Shown here in pieces: positions 58,764-64,000 of a DNA stretch of 64,000 nucleotides; within the stretch, counting starts at the first letter, position 1; each line of letters begins with the position of its first letter. The DNA comes from Mesorhabditis belari. Lineage: Eukaryota; Nematoda; Chromadorea; Rhabditida; Rhabditidae. Below the pieces are notes generated by a model. The model ran no database searches and had not been told where the DNA came from. It was given only the letters and a program-made list of their open reading frames with translations. The stretch spans positions 731,001 to 795,000 of the forward strand of contig CAUEEP010000892.1 in the NCBI GenBank assembly GCA_958450365.1. The letters run 5' to 3'. A program made the position numbers and the translations under genes.

Positions 58764-58887
58764 ATCACTCGTTTCATCAACGATTGATTGCTTGAGCGCT
58801 TGATCGTTGTCTCATCGGCTCTCTTTATCATCTACAAAGAAAATATGAATAATTGTAGCAAAAAAAGGTTGAAAACAAAAATAAAAT

Positions 58888-59156
58888 TACCATAAATACT
58901 GTAATAGTACCCCACCCCCTCGTACAGTCGCGTAGTCGCAAAAGTTTTTTAGTATTGCATTTTTTTTCAAAGCGCCCGTACTTTCAAAAAATGCGTCTTT
59001 GGTATCAAAAAATAGCTGAAATTCAGGGCTATTTTTTGATACCTAAGCGCGCATTGTAGCATAAACCAGTGTCGAGAAAAACTCGTTCAAAGCTAGACTA
59101 CGCAACACTCCGCACCGCCATTATGGGGGTCGGGTACTATTACAGTATTTACGGTA
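58888..59156. mobile_element. short inverted-end MITE
   Basis: TACCATAAATACTGTAATAG and TACCCCACCCCC at the left; GGGGGTCGGGTACTATTACA and GTATTTACGGTA at the right; about 270 bases. The interior is also palindromic around AAATAGCTGAAATTCAGGGC. Confidence 0.75.
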
Positions 59157-59714
59157 GGTAGGTAAGTTACAAGCTAAAAATAATGAAAAAAGATGGAAAG
59201 TCAGCCTACGTCGCTAAAAAAAGATATTCAGTCATCTAGTTGAAAGTTCCGAAAGATGCTACTTAGGTAATTTATTTTGTATGCGAATTTTGGGTTCTAA
59301 TAGAGAGTGTTGGTCTAATTGGAAAAATACGGTAAATCAGCGTTTATTAAATTTTGGAAAATCTAATAGAAATCCAAAGCCAAATTTTAATCTTTGACGT
59401 TAATTCGGTTCAGACAGGTCAGTCAGATCAAATCTAAAAACGCTAGGGATTTTATTCGTTTGGCGACAAAATGACATACGAAAGAGATCTTTGGTGAAAT
59501 TTTATTACCTTTTTTGGCTTTCAAAAGTTTTTCATCGAAACGATCCCATTGAAAATTTGAGCTATGATTTTTGAATCAAGTTTTCAAAAGTCAAAAAGCT
59601 CTAGTCTGGATTTTGTAAAATTGAAATTTTCCATTAAAAATTTGACCATTCAAATGGCAACGGGGTGAACGTTAGGCAAATATTCAAATGATAATGTTGA
59701 ATGGGCAAAACGGG

Positions 59715-59722
59715 TATAAAAG
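59715..59722 (+). promoter_or_regulatory. TATA box of the ShK-like gene
   Basis: TATAAAAG within GGGTATAAAAGAATGG, 48 bases before the TATAAAAG-to-ATG distance end at 59770; the same layout as at 3549-3556 for the other small secreted peptide. Confidence 0.6.
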
Positions 59723-59769
59723 AATGGCGGGCCGGAAGCAAAACACAGACCTTTCGAAAAGAAAACGCC

Positions 59770-61560
59770 ATGCAGAAACTCATCGTTCTTTGCTTCTTTT
59801 TCGTTGGCATCACTTTGTATCAGGTATTTAAATTTAAGTAAAGAAACAACTTTTATCAGTATCAAATCAGTAAACAACTTTTAGAAGGTAAGTAAGGCAA
59901 GAGGTAATAGCCTGATGAAATTGGGATAATTGTCTCGTGTAGCTCATTGTCAGAGGTCGGCTGGTTCAAATCCCAGTTCCAGTCCATAAAAAGACCAAAT
60001 CTATTCGAATTAAATGAAGAAATTATTTAGATTTAGACGTAATCTTAACTTAAAAAGATTTTTAGCTTGTTTTCAATTCTTATAAAATACTTTAGGTAAA
60101 TGCCGCATGCCCTGCAGTGCCTACTTGGGTCACCTATGGTCCAAACTCTGGTGGGTTTCTAAATTATTTAATTATTAATTATTTAATTATTAACTATTTA
60201 ATATCTATATATGTCGTAACCGAGAAGGCTTTTCAGCTTGATGCTTTAATATTATGATATTTAATCTCCATTTATTAAAACATTTTCTTGAATCACAATT
60301 AACAAAATTTTTGCGTATCACAATCGACTAATAAGCTTAAAATATAGTGATTACACTTGTTTTTGCAATTATTGTTGTGGTGGCAACGACTATTGCAGAT
60401 AACATTTGATTTAAAGCAGCTACACCTTCCATTCCCACATTCACTTGGGCAGATGCCAGCATATTCGTCGTAACATTTATTGCTAACGATGCAATGCAGA
60501 CTTAACTCCAGCTCGCTCACCATTATTTACCTAAAAAACCAAAATTTAGAAATTTAATTACAAACATTTGAAAAACTGTAACGATAAAAAGCGATAGACC
60601 AACACGTCGCCCGTAATTTGAAGAATAGAAAAGAGCGCAGGGAGCGCAAAAAAGGGGCAAATTAAAAAATGAAGAAAATGAAGAAAACCTTGTCAGCAAG
60701 TGCGTTGGATTTTCCAAAAAGGAATCCCAAAAAAGAGTAATTTCTTCCAATGGTAGGCTTTTTAAATCTCAAACCATATCGGCTAGCATATGGTTCGAAA
60801 ACTCTTCGGCTAGCCGAGAAAATTCAAACCTTTTTGGCTACGACATATATAATACGATATAAAGCCCAAATTTTATGAGCACTATATCTCTAAAAAGTGC
60901 GGCTCTTTCCGTAAAAGTGGTCTTTTGAAAGTTTTGTGATCTTCTAAAAGTTTCTTTCAACATTTGTTGGTTTGCATGGAGGCTGCGTATCCCTTTCCCT
61001 AAGATTTTTCTTTAGATTCTGATCAAATAAACTGGTGCATGTGAAAATTGATAAAATAAAATAAACTTAATAAAATTAAAACGATTTCAAAAGGCTTTTT
61101 GGTTAAAAAAAGCAAAAAATTGCAAAAGACCACGAAACGGACTTTTTTGACAAAAGACCACAAAACTTTTAAAAGACCACGAAACTTTCAAAAGACCACG
61201 ATTCAGGGAAAGAGCCAAAAGTACTTGTAAAAGTACATCAGCAAAGCACACTAGTAAAATAAATTTTTTTAAATGAAGCAATTCATCTAAAACCAACTGT
61301 TTTAGCCACCAACAATGGGGCTTGCTCTCAATATTTGACGTGTTACTCAGACAGTAATGGAGTTGATGGATGCTACTGTGCGGATACGCTTGGAAAGTTG
61401 GTTTTAACATGATTTATAGACTCAAATATAGATAAAGTAAAGATGAAAGATATTTATCAATCATTTTAGCTGTGGACCACGTGCAGCCAAGGGCATTGAG
61501 ATCTGCGCCAGTACGAGCTCGAGCTGTTACAAGACTTGCGGAAAGTGCACAGTGGCCTAA
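59770..61560 (+). CDS. secreted cysteine-rich ShK-like protein
   Basis: Four exons: signal peptide MQKLIVLCFFFVGITLYQ (59770-59823); VNAACPAVPTWVTYGPNS (about 60097-60150); NNGACSQYLTCYSDSNG and VDGCYCADTLG (about 61307-61397); and CGPRAAKGIEICASTSSS with CYKTCGKCTVA (about 61471-61560). A GTTGGT donor at the end of exon 3 is needed to keep frame. The closing CYKTCGKC matches the end of ShK-type six-cysteine domains common in nematode secreted proteins. About 97 residues before processing. Predicted extracellular; a role as channel blocker or enzyme appendage cannot be inferred. Intron 2 is 1.15 kb and contains a minus-strand cysteine-rich ORF and a foldback repeat. Confidence 0.75.
59925..59990 (+). 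repeat. partial tRNA-like sequence
   Basis: GTGTAGCTCATTGTCAGAGG resembles a D-arm/A box and GGCTGGTTCAAATCCCAG a B box, but the anticodon arm is absent, so it is a truncated tRNA-derived sequence. In intron 1 of the ShK-like gene. Confidence 0.45.
60299..60523 (-). CDS. cysteine-rich ORF nested in the ShK-like gene intron
   Basis: Minus-strand frame with about twelve cysteines: HCIVSNKCYDEYAGICPSEC, GNGRCSCFKSNVICNSRC, NNNCKNKC. The density and spacing suggest a small secreted disulfide-rich or EGF/trypsin-inhibitor-like domain. No signal peptide lies in the same frame; MVSELELSLHC is the only local start, and an upstream exon on the minus strand (60530-60760) is not clearly joined. No family assigned. 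Confidence 0.4.
   Translation of the reverse strand: MVSELELSLHCIVSNKCYDEYAGICPSECGNGRCSCFKSNVICNSRCHHNNNCKNKCNHYILSLLVDCDTQKFC
60885..61225. repeat. foldback repeat with AAAGACCAC units
   Basis: GCGGCTCTTTCCGTAAAAGT and GGTCTTTTGAAAGTTTTGTG at the left mirror CACGAAACTTTCAAAAGACC and CAGGGAAAGAGCC at the right. The right arm has three tandem units of AAAGACCACGAAACTTT type. Confidence 0.6.
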
Positions 61561-61744
61561 ACACCAACAATTCTAAAACTTTGCCAGTCTTTTTTATTCC
61601 AAACTCTAATAAATCTAACCCTTATTCATGCCTTTGTTACATTCAGAGTGGCTTCGAAAAATGATGCCTTAATATCAAGTGAATGACAATAAGAGATTGT
61701 AAGATTGCAAACGATTAAGATTATTGAAAACATAAGATAAACAT

Positions 61745-62646
61745 TTATTCACAGATAAAGTTATCGTCCACCCTGTGAATAAGGATTTGGATGGCATGAG
61801 AGGTTGGTGAATCAACAGCCGGAGCTGCCGGAGCTACTTCGGATCTTTCGATCTTACGATTTTTCAGAGCTTTAGATGATCTCTTTCGAAACCTAAGAAA
61901 TAAATACACTTTTTCGGCAGTACATTGAAATTTATAGAAGTAAAGATTACTTCAAAATCCACTCAAAAGATCCATTGTCGTTGATTTCAAGTTCCATTGC
62001 TTAGCTAGCTAGCTAGTTAGCTTCAATAAGGACTACAATGAGAAATAAGACTAGTAAACATGTGTAAAAACAAGCCATCTTTAGGTATTTTGCTTAAAAC
62101 TTTCTTCAAATTCTACAGACTTCATACCAAAAAGTTTATCCGGTGAACTTCTTTTGCGAGCTGTGCTAAGCAGCTAAACAAAGGGAAACGTGGTTTTTTG
62201 GTAAAAAGTTACATAACTCGGATTTTGCTAACTATAAGTGGCTTAAAAGCTTTAGCAAAGATTGATTTCCAGTAAAGATTGAACGATTTTTCAATGTTTC
62301 AATGTTTCAATTGAACTGCCCTTATTGGGAGTGTTCCTTTACTAGCAGTGTTTTCTAAAAAGTTATAAAACATTGTTTAGACGGAAAGTATCTTTCTGTA
62401 TCTTAACTTGTATCGATTCGGAGCAACTGCTGATCAAATTTGTGTTGTAATTGAATAATTCAATTGAAAATCAAGAAATTGAATAAATTTAGAGAATTTT
62501 TTCGACTTTGTTGTTTACCTGGTGAGTTCGGAAAAGGTTTTCTGAACAAATCGATTTGCTGATCAGACAATTCAAATGAAGCTTTTTTCTCGGAATCGGC
62601 GGAAACTTGTAGAATTACGAGGAAACAAAAGAAAAAGCCAATTCAT
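61745..62646 (-). CDS. small gene, unknown; start needs a frame change
   Basis: Downstream exons are clear: MELEINDNGSFEWILK joined to FRKRSSKALKNRKIERSEVA and ending HAIQILIHRVDDNFICE at 61745. Upstream (about 62640-62521) one frame reads FFCFLVILQVSADSEKKASF then ELSDQQIDLFRKPFPNSP and splices in phase to the next exon through an AAG acceptor near 62013. That looks like a signal peptide with a mature start, but the only nearby ATG (62646, MNWLFLLF) is one base out of frame. Either the true start is elsewhere or a base is missing. No family recognised; no cysteines, so perhaps a propeptide. Confidence 0.45.
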
Positions 62647-62666
62647 TTTGAGAGGGAAACTTTTGA

Positions 62667-62875
62667 ATGTCCATGTTGATTAATCTACATATTTTGTATA
62701 AGATTTCGGTGAATCGACTGGAACCAATCCAGTCAGGTGCTTTTATGAAGAGTTTGAGATTTCAACATTCGGAACAATTAGAGAATATTCCGAAAAAGTT
62801 TAAACGCCTAAAACAAGCTATATTTTTAGATTTATCACCTGCATTAAGATTTCAGATAGGGTCAACCTATCCGTC
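62667..62875 (+). pseudogene. possible leucine-rich-repeat fragment
   Basis: Reads NRLEPIQSGAFMKSLRFQHS and EQLENIPKKFKRLKQAIFLD LS, with the L.I..GAF...L and LE.IP..F..L spacing of extracellular LRR proteins. No signal or further repeats are attached. A TTTCAG at about 62850 could be a splice acceptor. Weak evidence. Confidence 0.3.
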
Positions 62876-62939
62876 CATTTTAAGAGAACTCAACTTTGTG
62901 TTTGGAGCGTTGACAACTTCTCGCCTATGGCCCTAGAGG

Positions 62940-63605
62940 GTATCATAAAAAGCAGGAGTCACCGAACTTCTATTGGCAGCAGATGTCCTCCGTGGGCCAC
63001 TGTAGCGGGTGCCATCCGTGAGGTAAAAAGGAGAATGGTACTCCTAAGTATTCTAGGATCCAGTTTGTTTTAAAAAAACGTTAAAAAATTGGCACTTTGT
63101 ATCAAATCTACCACCATTTCATTGGAAAAAGTTAGGTTGTTGGCATGATTACCTACTCACTGGCAAAATACCAAGCATGCGGTTATCCACAATTTAGAAT
63201 GATAACCCGAGTCGTTCCCGGAAAATGGTCAAAAGTCCGTTTCCCATACTTGCTTTCTTTAAGTTCTTTAAGTCGCGTTCTTCAAGTCGTTCTCGAAGTT
63301 ACTGAGCGTTCCCTTTAAAGCGAAAATGCCAGTAAACGTACGTATACGTATTCTTTTGAAATTGTGAGTGATTATTGTTGTGTTGTATGGTATCAAATTT
63401 TATATTTAAACTTTGAACTATTGAGATTTTTTAATAACAAAAACAAATCTTGTAAAAACTTCTAATAACTGAGATTCCATTTGTGATAAATCTTGGATAT
63501 TTTTTGAATTTTTGCAAATAGGTACTGTACATCTTTGAACAGAGACACGTAGAACTCAACATAGTTATATATGTGCATGAAAGACATGGGTACTCGGTGT
63601 AGATT
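62940..63605. other. intergenic, no gene seen
   Basis: A GC-richer patch at 62935-63030 (GGCAGCAGATGTCCTCCGTG) stands out but does not extend a frame. No RNA gene recognised. Confidence 0.35.
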
Positions 63606-63610
63606 AAAGC

Positions 63611-63985
63611 TCATAGATTAAAAGCGTGAAAAACGACAAAGACGAAAAAGGAAGCGGTGAGGAACTTTTCTCTGGCCGCTTCCTTGACGGTGATATGAGA
63701 ACCGTTTGAGACGTTGTTGCCTTGAATGTTGATGAAAGTGGAACCATTCGAAAGGTTGACGATCTGCGTGTGCGGGGTGTCCCGGTTGCCCTCGAAGGAC
63801 TGGATCTTCGAATCCAACTTGGTTAACATTGTGAGCATCTCTTGGGCCACGCTAAACTTTTGTAAATGTTGATAGGAGCAAGTTTTTAGTCGTGGCCTGA
63901 CGTATTGGAGTAATTGAACGCTTGCACTCAATGTCGTATCACATTTCACTCCAGTAATTAAACGGTATACAACTGTTTCACCAAC
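63611..63985 (-). CDS. 3' part of an unknown gene (partial)
   Basis: A terminal exon entered through a TTGACAG acceptor at about 63986. It reads VGETVVYRLITGVKCDTTLS, YVRPRLKTCSYQHLQKFSVA, TMLTKLDSKIQSFEGNRDTP and IVNLSNGSTFINIQGNNVSN, ending in a hydrophobic stretch FLTASFFVFVVFHAFNL. NGS/NVS sites and the C-terminal hydrophobic tail suggest an extracellular, perhaps GPI-anchored or secreted, protein. Remaining exons lie beyond the window. No family recognised. Confidence 0.55.
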   Translation of the reverse strand, partial: VGETVVYRLITGVKCDTTLSASVQLLQYVRPRLKTCSYQHLQKFSVAQEMLTMLTKLDSKIQSFEGNRDTPHTQIVNLSNGSTFINIQGNNVSNGSHITVKEAAREKFLTASFFVFVVFHAFNL

Positions 63986-64000
63986 CTGTCAATGCTGTTC

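Overview
This window looks like nuclear DNA of a rhabditid-type free-living or parasitic nematode; I cannot name the species. Reasons: AT-rich sequence, genes split by many 40-60 base introns with TTTTCAG/TTTTAG acceptors and GTAAGT/GTGAGT donors, a receptor guanylyl cyclase and two serpentine 7TM chemoreceptor-like genes, an SCP/TAPS protein, short secreted cysteine-rich peptides, and very many Tc1/mariner insertions. There are no bacterial operons. I read gene models by eye from splice signals, frame continuity and recognised motifs, so terminal exons are approximate.

Layout: 78-1259 (-) SCP/TAPS protein; 1.8-2.5 kb Tc1-like remnant; 3.6-4.1 kb (+) eight-cysteine secreted peptide; 4.3-7.0 kb Tc1-like composite; 7.9-20.6 kb (-) large receptor-type guanylyl cyclase whose introns hold about ten mobile or foldback repeats; 21-24 kb mariner elements; 24.4-29.0 kb (+) 7TM receptor; 29.0-29.2 kb orphan trypsin-like exon; 29.4-33.05 kb (-) papain-family cathepsin; 34.5-35.2 kb foldback element; 36.0-39.2 kb (+) second 7TM receptor; 39.4-40.7 kb Tc1-like element carrying a non-LTR fragment; 42.0-48.0 kb (-) and 50.7-54.9 kb (+) a divergent pair of paralogous protein kinases sharing a long, unfamiliar C-terminal region; 55-59 kb a nest of transposons (mariner MITE, reverse-transcriptase fragment, pogo-like ORF split by a hAT element with a perfect 8-bp target duplication); 59.8-61.6 kb (+) ShK-like secreted peptide with a cysteine-rich ORF on the other strand of its intron; 61.7-62.65 kb (-) small gene with a problematic 5' end; 63.6-64 kb (-) the 3' part of an unknown gene.

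The most interesting biology is the divergent kinase pair at 42.0-54.9 kb. Both have a kinase domain followed by about 450 residues that I cannot assign to a known family, with the same intron phases and two apparently repeated sub-modules; one copy has HQD in place of HRD and CLE in place of APE. Also notable are a duplicated extracellular exon in the guanylyl cyclase, and a hAT element whose three-exon gene joins a damaged BED finger directly to a hAT-dimerisation-like end with no catalytic core.

The genes do not form one pathway. The cyclase and the two 7TM receptors would fit chemosensory signalling; the SCP, cathepsin and small cysteine-rich proteins fit secreted functions.
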